The notes under the pieces: generated by a model
Told to the model about the DNA's origin: nothing
Seen by the model: only the letters and a program-made list of their open reading frames with translations
The model's database searches: none
Part shown: positions 34,107 through 41,495 of the stretch, one piece after another
Numbering within the stretch: the first letter of the stretch is position 1
Layout of the letters: every line of letters begins with the position of its first letter
Source: UBA1206 sp041672465
Lineage (GTDB): Bacteria > Bacillota > Clostridia > Oscillospirales > CAG-382
Assembly (NCBI GenBank): GCA_041672465.1
Contig: JBAYZO010000003.1
Coordinates: 9,238-73,237, forward strand
Direction of reading: 5' to 3'
DNA length: 64,000 bases
Position numbers and translations under genes: made by a program

Positions 34107-34892
34107 TTATATCACAAGCGAGTTTGTGGGGCAGATTTCGACGCATTTTCCGCACCCAGTGCATTTGTCCAAGTCGACCACGGCGCGGTTTTCTGCCATT
34201 GAAATGGCGTTCTCCGGACAGGCCTTTTCGCATTTTGTGCAGGCGATACAGCCGATAGCGCAAACTTTTCTGGTAAGCGCGCCCTTGTCTTTGTTCGCGC
34301 ACCCTAACTTCGCGTAATCGCCGGCGTATACCATGGAAATAATCCCCTTGGGGCAGGCCGCCACGCAAAGCCCGCAGCCCGTGCAGACCGAGCTGTTTAC
34401 CTTCGCGACTCCGTTTATTATATCAATTGCCCCGTAAGGGCAGGCGGCGGCGCAGTCCCCATAGCCCTCGCAGGAATAAACGCACGCGCCCCTGCCGCGG
34501 CAGAGAAGATTCGCGGCGTAGCAGGTCTTTATCCCTTGGTAGTCCATGACTTTTTTAGTGTGCTCGCCGCTCCCCTGACAGTGCACAAAGGCAACTTTTC
34601 TTTTTATCTCAACCGTCTCAACGCCGAGAATTTCACAAATTCTACCCATTACAGCCTCGCCGCCAACCGTGCAAAGGTTGGTGGCGGTCTGCCCGGAGGT
34701 CAGCGCTTTGGCGTATTCGGCGCAGCCGGCGTAGGAGCAGGCGCCGCAGTTCGCGCCGGGGAGGATATCAATGAGCTTTTGCTCTTTTTCGTCAACCTTG
34801 ACATGGAACAAAACCGACGCTACGCCAAGCCCTATTCCAAGGATAAGCCCGATTCCCGCGACAATAAGCGTGGCGAGGAGGATATCGTTCAT
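34107..34892 (-). CDS. rnfB: Rnf electron transport complex subunit B (polyferredoxin)
   Basis: 261 residues. One N-terminal membrane helix (about 5-28), then the Fe-S domain GANCGACSYAGCAEYAKAL, and a cysteine-rich region with four ferredoxin-like groups: CRGRGACVYSCEGYGDCAAAC, CTGCGLCVAAC, CIACTKCEKAC and CTGCGKCVEIC. It takes electrons from reduced ferredoxin on the cytoplasmic side and passes them into the membrane complex. Last rnf gene, 2 bp after rnfA. Confidence 0.95.
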   Translation of the reverse strand: MNDILLATLIVAGIGLILGIGLGVASVLFHVKVDEKEQKLIDILPGANCGACSYAGCAEYAKALTSGQTATNLCTVGGEAVMGRICEILGVETVEIKRKVAFVHCQGSGEHTKKVMDYQGIKTCYAANLLCRGRGACVYSCEGYGDCAAACPYGAIDIINGVAKVNSSVCTGCGLCVAACPKGIISMVYAGDYAKLGCANKDKGALTRKVCAIGCIACTKCEKACPENAISMAENRAVVDLDKCTGCGKCVEICPTNSLVI

Positions 34893-34894
34893 AC

Positions 34895-35527
34895 TTACGC
34901 CACCCCCAATATTCCTTCGACAATCCCGCCGAACCCGAGAAAGGAAACGGCGAGTATCGAGGCGGCGATAAGCGTTATCGGAAGTCCTTTTAGGAAGACC
35001 GGGATATTCGCGTCCTCCATTTTTTGCCTGACTCCGGAAAAAAGCACCATAGCCACCAAATACCCAACCCCCGCGCCAAGCGCGTTGACAAGAGACGACA
35101 CAAAGCCGTATTCCATGCCATAAATCAGTTTATCCGTCCGGGTTGCGCAGAGCACTGTTATGGCGAGCACCGCGCAGTTTGTGGTAATCAGCGGGAGGTA
35201 GACCCCAAGCGCTTTATGTAAAGAGGGGATATATTTTTTCAGCACCGCCTCCACAAGCTGAACCAGAGCCGCGATAACAAGTATAAACACCACGGTCTGG
35301 AGGTATTCAAGCCCCAAGCCAAGCAGCAGGTATTTTTGAATGGGCCAAGTCACCGCCACCGCCATGGTCATTACAAACGTGACGGCCAGCGACATTCCGA
35401 CGGCTGTGTTCATTCGTTTTGAAACGCCGAGAAAGGGGCAGATCCCTATTGCTTGGGAGAGCACATAATTTTCGGTAAGTATCGATGACATAACTATCGC
35501 CGCGAGCGAAACAAGCATACTTCTCAT
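34895..35527 (-). CDS. rnfA: Rnf complex subunit A
   Basis: 210 residues, six membrane helices. It opens with MSSILTENYVLSQAIGICPFLGVSK, the conserved RnfA/NqrE segment carrying the Cys of the inter-subunit iron centre; a second such Cys lies in the LITTNCAVL region. It pairs with RnfE in the membrane core that moves Na+ or H+. Start ATG 35527 has GGAAGTGGA upstream and follows rnfE by 2 bp. Confidence 0.95.
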   Translation of the reverse strand: MRSMLVSLAAIVMSSILTENYVLSQAIGICPFLGVSKRMNTAVGMSLAVTFVMTMAVAVTWPIQKYLLLGLGLEYLQTVVFILVIAALVQLVEAVLKKYIPSLHKALGVYLPLITTNCAVLAITVLCATRTDKLIYGMEYGFVSSLVNALGAGVGYLVAMVLFSGVRQKMEDANIPVFLKGLPITLIAASILAVSFLGFGGIVEGILGVA

Positions 35528-35529
35528 TT

Positions 35530-36198
35530 TTATTCCACTTCCTTTTTAGCCCCACCGTGGCAGGCAGCCGCCATTGGGCAGGCGGCGCAGCCGGGGCTTT
35601 GGTTGGGGCGCTTGGCGATTTTATTCACCAACGCGATTAGTATCCCATAGACAAAAAATCCCCCCGCGGTAATGGCGAAAATTCCGATAGGTTCCACTTT
35701 TCCCTTTGTCACGTCAAAGCCGAAAACGGTTCCCGAGCCCAATATTTCACGCACTATCCCCATAAACGTAATGGCAAGCGTAAAGCCCAGCCCCATCCCC
35801 GCGCCGTCAAGGATAGAGGGAAGTATTTTGTTTTTAGAGGCGAACATTTCCGCCCGGCCGAGAATAATGCAGTTTACCACGATGAGCGGGAGAAAAATCC
35901 CCAGCGATTTGTCAAGCGCCGGGACATACGCCTTTATAAGCATTTGCACTATCGAGACAAATGAGGCGATGACGGTGATATAAGCGGGAATCCGCACCGA
36001 ATCGGGGATAACCCTCTTAAGCGCCGCGATAACCGCGTTTGAGCAGATAAGCACGGCGGCGGCGGCTATCCCCATGCCGAGCGAGTTTAGCGCCGACGAC
36101 GAAATGGCAAGCGTCGGGCAGGTGCCCAAAAGCAGCACCAGCACGGGGTTTTCTTTTATAATTCCCTTTGTAAACTCGCCGAAATTATTCTTAGCCAT
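35530..36198 (-). CDS. rnfE: Rnf complex subunit E, with cysteine-containing C-terminal tail
   Basis: 222 residues from ATG 36198 (AAGGGGGG about 7 nt upstream; the frame is open 10 codons earlier inside rnfG). Six membrane helices with VLLLGTCPTLAISSSALN and PLIVVNCIILGR, each holding a core Cys as in RnfA. The tail after the last helix reads KRPNQSPGCAACPMAAACHG, three Cys in a CX2CX5C pattern, a feature not needed for the core fold. It overlaps rnfG by 8 bp. Confidence 0.94.
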   Translation of the reverse strand: MAKNNFGEFTKGIIKENPVLVLLLGTCPTLAISSSALNSLGMGIAAAAVLICSNAVIAALKRVIPDSVRIPAYITVIASFVSIVQMLIKAYVPALDKSLGIFLPLIVVNCIILGRAEMFASKNKILPSILDGAGMGLGFTLAITFMGIVREILGSGTVFGFDVTKGKVEPIGIFAITAGGFFVYGILIALVNKIAKRPNQSPGCAACPMAAACHGGAKKEVE

Positions 36199-36727
36199 TA
36201 TCCGCCCCCCCTTTGGCGACGGTCTCAAAGCTGCCGACCGCGAGGTTCACGGCCTCGATAACGCCGTTTGTGGTTTTTGTCGCGCCTGTCCAGCCGTCGA
36301 TATTTTGCCCTTTTACAAAAGTCTGGGCCTCTTTGCCTTTATATTCGTCGGTGAAGTTGTTTTCAACGGCGACCCCGCCGAAAGTGGGGGTTTCGGTGTG
36401 CTCAAGCACCTTGACGCCGCTTATCACGCCGTCTTTGTCAATGCCTGTCATAACCGTTATATCCCCGCTGTATCCCGCGCCTTTTGTCACGAAAATATAC
36501 CCGATGATATTTTTATCGCCGTCAAGGCATTCGGTATAATTTTCTTTTTCCCTGAAGCTCTCGGCGTCCGGGAAGACGGCTATTCTTTGCTTGTCCTCAT
36601 TGGAGCGGTTGGCGTCTTTTATCTTGTCTTTGGTAAAAGCGTTTATGAGCGCTAACAATATCACCGATACAAGGGTGATTAAAAACAACGAAAGAGCGGG
36701 GTATAATATCTTTTTTGAAACTTTCAC
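36191..36727 (-). CDS. rnfG: Rnf complex subunit G (covalent FMN subunit)
   Basis: 178 residues. One N-terminal membrane helix (about 9-31) and an extracytoplasmic FMN-binding domain. The flavinylation site is DGWTGATKTT, with Thr150 the likely acceptor of FMN transferred by ApbE, encoded upstream in the same operon. Start is GTG at 36727, whose last two bases lie in the TGA stop of rnfD (GTGA, 4-base overlap), so translation is coupled. Confidence 0.95.
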   Translation of the reverse strand: MKVSKKILYPALSLFLITLVSVILLALINAFTKDKIKDANRSNEDKQRIAVFPDAESFREKENYTECLDGDKNIIGYIFVTKGAGYSGDITVMTGIDKDGVISGVKVLEHTETPTFGGVAVENNFTDEYKGKEAQTFVKGQNIDGWTGATKTTNGVIEAVNLAVGSFETVAKGGADNG

Positions 36728-37650
36728 TTAACTGTTCTCCTTTTTTTTGTCCCGAAAGGCTTTGGCGAAAAAAAGCTGTCAAGCCTCGGGGCGATTAAAT
36801 TCATTATAAGAATTGAGTAAGACACGCCCTCCGGAAGCGAGCCGAAAGCGCGAATAATAACCGTGATAATCCCGCACCCCGCGCCGAACACGATTTTGCC
36901 CGGCCTTGAAATAGGGGAAGAGGAATAGTCGGTTGCCATAAAAACGGCGCCGAACATAAGCCCGCCCGCGAGTATCTCAAACAGCGGGTCCCTGCCTAAG
37001 GCAAAAGACATAATAAAAGCCGAACCCACAAAGGCGAGAGGGATGACCGGGGTTATAATCTTCCGCCACAAAAGGTAGAAAAACCCCACAAGAATGGCGG
37101 CGGCGCTTGTCTCGCCTATACTCCCGCCGCTGTTCCCCAAAAACAGCGACAAATACGAATACGTGCCGCCGGCGGAGACAAGCGGGGTTGCCGAGGTGAC
37201 GGCGTCAGCCCCCATAAGGCTTGTGTTTGACCAGACCGCCATCGATGAAAAGGACACCAAAAGCACAATCCTCGCCGTGCAGGCGGGGTTCGCGAAATTG
37301 TGGCCTAACCCCCCGAACATTTGCTTTATGACCGCTATGGCGATCACGCCCCCGAACGCGGCTATAAAAAAGCTTATTCCGGGCGGAAGTATAAGCCCTA
37401 AAATAACGCCCGTGACGGCGGCGGAAAAATCCCCGACCGTTTGTTCCCGGCGCATAATGATACGGCTTATGTATTCGGTGAGTATTGCCGCGGCGGCAGT
37501 GACGGCGACGATGGCAAGAGACCTCGCCCCGAAAAGCCCCGTTCCCATTATCACGCAGGGGACCAGCGCGATTAACACGTCGGCCATTATTGTCCGCGTG
37601 GAGTTGTTATCCCTTATATGCGGGGAAGAGGATACCATTAAATTTTCCAT
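36724..37650 (-). CDS. rnfD: Rnf complex subunit D (covalent FMN subunit)
   Basis: 308 residues, eight to ten membrane helices. NqrB/RnfD family. The second ApbE target, GADAVTSATPL, has Thr155 as likely FMN site. HNFANPACTARIVLL and FMATDYSSSPISRPGKI are conserved family segments. A second ATG four codons in is possible; neither has a strong ribosome binding site. 61 bp separate it from rnfC. Confidence 0.94.
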   Translation of the reverse strand: MENLMVSSSPHIRDNNSTRTIMADVLIALVPCVIMGTGLFGARSLAIVAVTAAAAILTEYISRIIMRREQTVGDFSAAVTGVILGLILPPGISFFIAAFGGVIAIAVIKQMFGGLGHNFANPACTARIVLLVSFSSMAVWSNTSLMGADAVTSATPLVSAGGTYSYLSLFLGNSGGSIGETSAAAILVGFFYLLWRKIITPVIPLAFVGSAFIMSFALGRDPLFEILAGGLMFGAVFMATDYSSSPISRPGKIVFGAGCGIITVIIRAFGSLPEGVSYSILIMNLIAPRLDSFFSPKPFGTKKRRTVK

Positions 37651-37711
37651 AATCCGTGTATATCTGTTGCCTTTCTTTTTTTATAAAGTCAGTATCTTTT
37701 TTTTATCGGTT

Positions 37712-39058
37712 TTATTGCTTTGCCGATGACTTTTTAAAGTCCCGCAACAGCCCTTTTGCGACCTTCATCTGCTGGGTGACAAAAATTTTAGCCGGGCAGA
37801 CATAAGCGCAGCAGCCGCACTCTATGCAGTTTACCACCCCAAGCTTTTCAAGCGAGGCGAAGTCGCCCCTGTCGGCAGCCTTTGCTATTGTCACGGGCTC
37901 GAGGAGCATGGGGCAGGCGGTGACGCATCTCCCGCAGTGAATACAGGCGGTCTCGTCCGGGAGCAACGCTTCTTTTTCGGCAAAGGCGATAACGGCGTTG
38001 TTTTGCTTGACAATCGGGTACAGGTCGTTGTCGACCGAAACGCCCATCATAGGACCCCCCAAAATTATTTTTTTAGGGGCTTTCACCCCGGCGAACGCAA
38101 GTATATCTTTTATTTGAGTTCCAATCGGAACCCACACGTTAACGGGGTTTTCCGCCGCTGTTCCGTCTATGGTAATCCTTCGTTTGATAAGGGGTATACC
38201 TGTTTTAAAATATTCCGAGAGAAAGCAAAGCGTTGATACGTTTATGACCACGCACCCCACGTCGAGCGGGAGCTTGCCCACCGGAACTACTCGTTTTGTG
38301 CAGGCATGCACCAACATTTTTTCCGCGCCCTGAGGGTATCGGGTCTTTAACCTCAGCACCTTTATTTTGCTTTTATTTGGGTTTTCGGCTTTTTTTAAAA
38401 AGTCGTTTAATATACTTATGGCGTCGGACTTATTTTCTTCCACCCCTATTATAACCCGACTGAAACCTAAAATTCCTAAAAGCGTAAGACAGCCCGAAAT
38501 AACCCCGTCCGGGTTTTCAAGCATTTCCCTGTGGTCGGAAGTTATATACGGCTCGCATTCGGCGGCGTTGACCAAAAGCGTGTCGACATTGTCGGGGTTG
38601 AAGTTAAGCTTGACCGAAGTCGGGAACCCCGCGCCTCCAAGCCCCACGGCGCCGGAATCCGCCGCCGCTTTTATTAATTCCTCGCGAGTTTTGATTTTCG
38701 GCGGATAAATCGTCGGGCAGGGCTCGTCTTTAAAGTCCGGCTCTATAAAAACCGCCTCGCAGCGCGAGCCTCCCGGCAAAGCTATTGTGTCGATTTTTTT
38801 TATGGTTCCCGAAACCGACGAGTGAACGGGGGAGGAGACAAACGCCGAGGGCTCGGCTATCCTCTGCCCCGCGTAGACATGATCTCCCCGGCTGACGCAG
38901 GGGGTCGCGGGCTTGCCTATATGCTGAGCCATTGGGATAATAATTTCACTTGGAGTGGGGAGAACTTGGGTTCCGCTCCCGGCGGCGTTCTTGAAATGCG
39001 CTACCTTAGCCCCGCCGTACCCGCGAAAGGGTTTTTTGGGGAATAAAGGTTTATCCAT
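37712..39058 (-). CDS. rnfC: Rnf complex subunit C (NADH-binding)
   Basis: 448 residues, peripheral membrane subunit that reduces NAD+ with electrons from RnfB. N-terminal barrel-sandwich region, then a flavin/NADH site with GLGGAGFPTSVKL and NAAECEPYITSDHR, and two [4Fe-4S] motifs CIHCGRCVTACP and CIECGCCAYVCP near the C-terminus. The start overlaps the Gx transporter gene end by 8 bp. The C-terminus is short, without the long Ala/Lys-rich extension of proteobacterial RnfC. Confidence 0.95.
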   Translation of the reverse strand: MDKPLFPKKPFRGYGGAKVAHFKNAAGSGTQVLPTPSEIIIPMAQHIGKPATPCVSRGDHVYAGQRIAEPSAFVSSPVHSSVSGTIKKIDTIALPGGSRCEAVFIEPDFKDEPCPTIYPPKIKTREELIKAAADSGAVGLGGAGFPTSVKLNFNPDNVDTLLVNAAECEPYITSDHREMLENPDGVISGCLTLLGILGFSRVIIGVEENKSDAISILNDFLKKAENPNKSKIKVLRLKTRYPQGAEKMLVHACTKRVVPVGKLPLDVGCVVINVSTLCFLSEYFKTGIPLIKRRITIDGTAAENPVNVWVPIGTQIKDILAFAGVKAPKKIILGGPMMGVSVDNDLYPIVKQNNAVIAFAEKEALLPDETACIHCGRCVTACPMLLEPVTIAKAADRGDFASLEKLGVVNCIECGCCAYVCPAKIFVTQQMKVAKGLLRDFKKSSAKQ

Positions 39059-39620
39059 TCTTTTGTTTTTCCTTTCTATGGTGACGCCGCCAAACGGCGC
39101 TGTTTGATTTTAATTTGTCAAGGTTAAAAACCTTAAGGGCTCTTTCGCTAAAATATAGTGTCAGCCCGGTGAGGGCGCCGCTGGCGATCCCGAAAACCGA
39201 AAGCACGGGGAGGTAGTAAAACGCCGCTCTGCCTATCATTAGCGAATAAACGGCAACTTGCGCCAAATTATGGGTCTGCGCCCCGATAAGCCCCGCGCCG
39301 ACGCAGCCGAACCTTCCCTTTTTGTCGCCGAACACTAAAATTACCACTAAAGTGGAGGCGACTCCCCCCGACAGCGACAGCACAAAGGCGTAGAAACCCC
39401 TTGTGGCAAGCACATAAAAGCTTTTGATAAGGCTTATGAAGATCGCCGAGGAAAACGAAAGGTTTTTGGCGGCCATCATAACGGCGACGTTTGAAAAGCC
39501 GATTTTTATTCCGGGCGGAAGCAGCGCGGTGGGGGGCAAAAAGCTTTCCACCGTGGTAATCGCTATTGCGAAAGCGGACAGCAGTCCGTTAAACGCCACC
39601 CGCGAAGCCTTGTTTTTCAT
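39051..39620 (-). CDS. Gx transporter family membrane protein (Hpre_diP_synt_I family)
   Basis: 189 residues, five or six membrane helices. PPTALLPPGIKIGFSNVAVM and FISLIKSFYVLATRGFYAF are the signature of the family annotated as Gx transporter or heptaprenyl diphosphate synthase component I. Members fold like ECF S components. They often occur beside ApbE and NusG-II genes in flavin-based redox operons; the transported molecule is uncertain. A 4-base ATGA overlap with the upstream NusG-II gene and an 8-base overlap with rnfC show it is an integral part of this Rnf operon. Confidence 0.85.
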   Translation of the reverse strand: MKNKASRVAFNGLLSAFAIAITTVESFLPPTALLPPGIKIGFSNVAVMMAAKNLSFSSAIFISLIKSFYVLATRGFYAFVLSLSGGVASTLVVILVFGDKKGRFGCVGAGLIGAQTHNLAQVAVYSLMIGRAAFYYLPVLSVFGIASGALTGLTLYFSERALKVFNLDKLKSNSAVWRRHHRKEKQKNG

Positions 39621-40018
39621 CCCGTTATCCCGTCAAATGTAATTTTGTCGGCACTGTCCCCGGAAATCCGCACCGAAACCCTCGCGGGGAGACAGGCGGC
39701 CATTTCGCCTTTATTTGTTAGTCTGCCGAACTGTATGCAAAGCTTGTCCCGGCATTCGGATTTTGAAAACCAAATCCCCTCCGGCGACACGGTTATCTCA
39801 ACGGTGAGGTCCCCCGCTATCTCAAAGGAATATTGCTCTTTTACAAGGGACAAATCAATTGTTTTGACTGGCTTTCCGTTATATTCGATAACAGCCGTTT
39901 TTCCCTCGCCCGAGCGAAACATCAAAAACCCGAACACAGACAGCGCTATTATAGCGGCGGCAAGCAAAAGATCCGCCGGCCTTAAAAGTTTTCGCCTGCC
40001 GTTTGCGTCGTTTCTCAT
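39617..40018 (-). CDS. NusG domain II-containing membrane-anchored protein
   Basis: 133 residues. One membrane helix (about 15-34) and an external domain of the NusG_II type (KTAVIEYNGKPVKTIDLS, then WFSKSECRDKLCIQFGRLTNKGEMAACLPARVSV). The Cys pair SECRDKLC plus a third Cys in the AACLPAR block are family features that may bind a cofactor or form a disulfide. Function is unproven; the genomic link to ApbE and Gx suggests a part in flavin-linked electron transfer. Overlaps both neighbours by 4 bases. Confidence 0.85.
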   Translation of the reverse strand: MRNDANGRRKLLRPADLLLAAAIIALSVFGFLMFRSGEGKTAVIEYNGKPVKTIDLSLVKEQYSFEIAGDLTVEITVSPEGIWFSKSECRDKLCIQFGRLTNKGEMAACLPARVSVRISGDSADKITFDGITG

Positions 40019-41037
40019 CGGTATGCCGCCTCATAGCCCAAAGGCGTCTCAAACACGCCTGTTAAGCCGCTTGTTATAAAAATTTTATTGCCGTCGGTTA
40101 TAAAGACCGCTTCCGCGGAGTATTTTTCTAAAAGAGTTTGGGATTTTTCAATTCCTAAACAAAAGCAGGCCGAGGCGAGGGCGTCCGAAAGCCCTCCGTC
40201 GCCGCAGACTACCGTCACCGAAACGCACCCGCCGTAAGCGGGGTACCCGGTTTTCGGGTCAAGCAGATGGTGATAGGTTTTTCCGTCCTTTTCAAACTTT
40301 TTTTCATAGCTCCCGGAAGTGGAAATAAAGGTATTAGTTATGGTGAGAGTGCCGATAACGGAAGAGACGTCAAACGGGTCGCGGATTCCGACGGTAAAGG
40401 GTTTCCCCCCTGTTTTCAGGCCGTAAACCCCCACGCTGCCGCCCACCGAAACAATTCCGCCCGTCGCCCCGGCTTTTTTATACTCGTTTACCGCCGCCTC
40501 GCAGGCCAAGCCTTTTCCAAGGGCGGAAAGGTCAAGCGCGGCGCTGTTTTTAAGCGTTACGGAAGATTCGTTTATTATTATGTTTTCAAAGCCTACGGAT
40601 TCCAGCGCGGAACTAATTTCTTCTTCCGCGGGGAGGGCGGGGCTGTCCCCGTCAAAACCCCAAACTTTAACGAGCGGGAGCACGGTTATATCAAACATAC
40701 CCGCGGTGTCTGACGACAGCTCAAGGGATTCCCGAACTAACTTTAATACGTTGTCAGAAAGAAAAGCGGTTTTATCTTTGTTAAGCTTCGCGATTTCGCT
40801 GTCTTCGTCGCGGTAGGAAATTAAACCGTCAAGCTCCGCTATGGCCTTGTTCGCCTTTTCGGCGGCGCCGCCGTCCCCGCCGTACACGGTTTGGGAAACC
40901 ACCGAACCCATGGCGAAAGTGACTTTTTGAGTTGGTTTTACCGAACAGGAAGTCAGCAAAACGGGAAAAAGCGCCAAAACCGCCGATATGGCGAGCGGCG
41001 CGAAAGAGGACAAAAGGCTTTTTAAAGTTTTTTTCAT
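40015..41037 (-). CDS. apbE: FAD:protein FMN transferase ApbE (lipoprotein)
   Basis: 340 residues. The signal peptide ends in LLTSC with Cys31 as lipid anchor. The ApbE domain shows MGSVVSQTVYG, DLSALGKGLACE, GGIVSVGGSVGVYG, and HHLLDPKTGYP followed by the Asp/Ser-rich metal site DGGLSDALASA. It uses FAD to attach FMN to Thr residues, here most likely those in RnfG and RnfD. I start at ATG 41037 (GGTGGGA upstream); the TTG 11 codons earlier would sit only a few bases from the transcription start predicted by the promoter at 41073-41101. Confidence 0.93.
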   Translation of the reverse strand: MKKTLKSLLSSFAPLAISAVLALFPVLLTSCSVKPTQKVTFAMGSVVSQTVYGGDGGAAEKANKAIAELDGLISYRDEDSEIAKLNKDKTAFLSDNVLKLVRESLELSSDTAGMFDITVLPLVKVWGFDGDSPALPAEEEISSALESVGFENIIINESSVTLKNSAALDLSALGKGLACEAAVNEYKKAGATGGIVSVGGSVGVYGLKTGGKPFTVGIRDPFDVSSVIGTLTITNTFISTSGSYEKKFEKDGKTYHHLLDPKTGYPAYGGCVSVTVVCGDGGLSDALASACFCLGIEKSQTLLEKYSAEAVFITDGNKIFITSGLTGVFETPLGYEAAYR

Positions 41038-41072
41038 TATTCCCACCGGCGGTTTGTTTTCTTTACTCAAAT

Positions 41073-41101
41073 ATTATAGCACGCATAGCGGCGTAATTCA
41101 A
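41073..41101 (-). promoter_or_regulatory. Promoter of the apbE-rnf operon
   Basis: On the minus strand: -35 TTGAAT (41101-41096), 17-nt spacer, -10 TATAAT (41078-41073). It precedes nine closely spaced or overlapping leftward genes. Confidence 0.8.
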
Positions 41102-41166
41102 TATAAAACTACAATATAACTTAGGTATTTAATGTTTCGCTTTTTGGGTTTTTTGGGATAATGTAC

Positions 41167-41195
41167 TTGATTTTGCCCCTGTCATAAACTATAAT
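41167..41195 (+). promoter_or_regulatory. Promoter-like sequence touching the start of the recD2 unit
   Basis: TTGATT (41167-41172), 17-nt spacer, TATAAT (41190-41195). Transcription would start near 41202, after the GAGGTGAT ribosome binding site and only about 6 bases before the ATG at 41208, so one of these signals is probably not used as it looks. Confidence 0.5.
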
Positions 41196-41207
41196 GAGGT
41201 GATTTAT

Positions 41208-41495
41208 ATGAACGTCTGGCTTGAGGCCGCCCTTTCCGTCTTTGCCGTAATAGGCATTTGGACGGCGCTGTGCGGGCTGTCAAAGCTTTTTTTGGGTGAA
41301 AAGAAAAAGAATTTGTATGTTTTCCTAAACTGTGGGAACGCCGAAAACGGAAATTGGGATATCATAGTGTGTTCGCCCGACGAGGACAGGATATTAAAGG
41401 CGCTGGGCGGGGAATATGAAAAAATATATGTTCAGCGAGAGGTAGACAGGTGGAGCGAGACAAAGAGTATATTGAGGGAACAATCGAAGAAATAA
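41208..41495 (+). CDS. Small membrane-anchored protein upstream of recD2, unknown
   Basis: 95 residues. One N-terminal hydrophobic helix (about 4-28, EAALSVFAVIGIWTALCGL) and a soluble domain of about 60 residues starting KKKNLYVFLNCGNAENGNW with IIVCSPDEDRIL and charged helices after it. I do not recognise the family. The ATG has GAGGTGATT upstream. Its last 46 bases overlap recD2, whose ribosome binding site lies inside this gene, so the two are translationally coupled. Confidence 0.7.
   Translation: MNVWLEAALSVFAVIGIWTALCGLSKLFLGEKKKNLYVFLNCGNAENGNWDIIVCSPDEDRILKALGGEYEKIYVQREVDRWSETKSILREQSKK

Noticed and set aside
34099..34368. N-terminal 90-codon extension of the polytopic membrane protein
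   Set aside because: Very basic, repetitive sequence lying over rnfB in another frame; the membrane family homology begins after ATG 34098.
37680..37720. Possible fourth copy of the dispersed repeat near the rnfC stop
   Set aside because: Only a loose match (ATCGGTTTT context in T-rich sequence) without inverted ends; cannot be told from chance.
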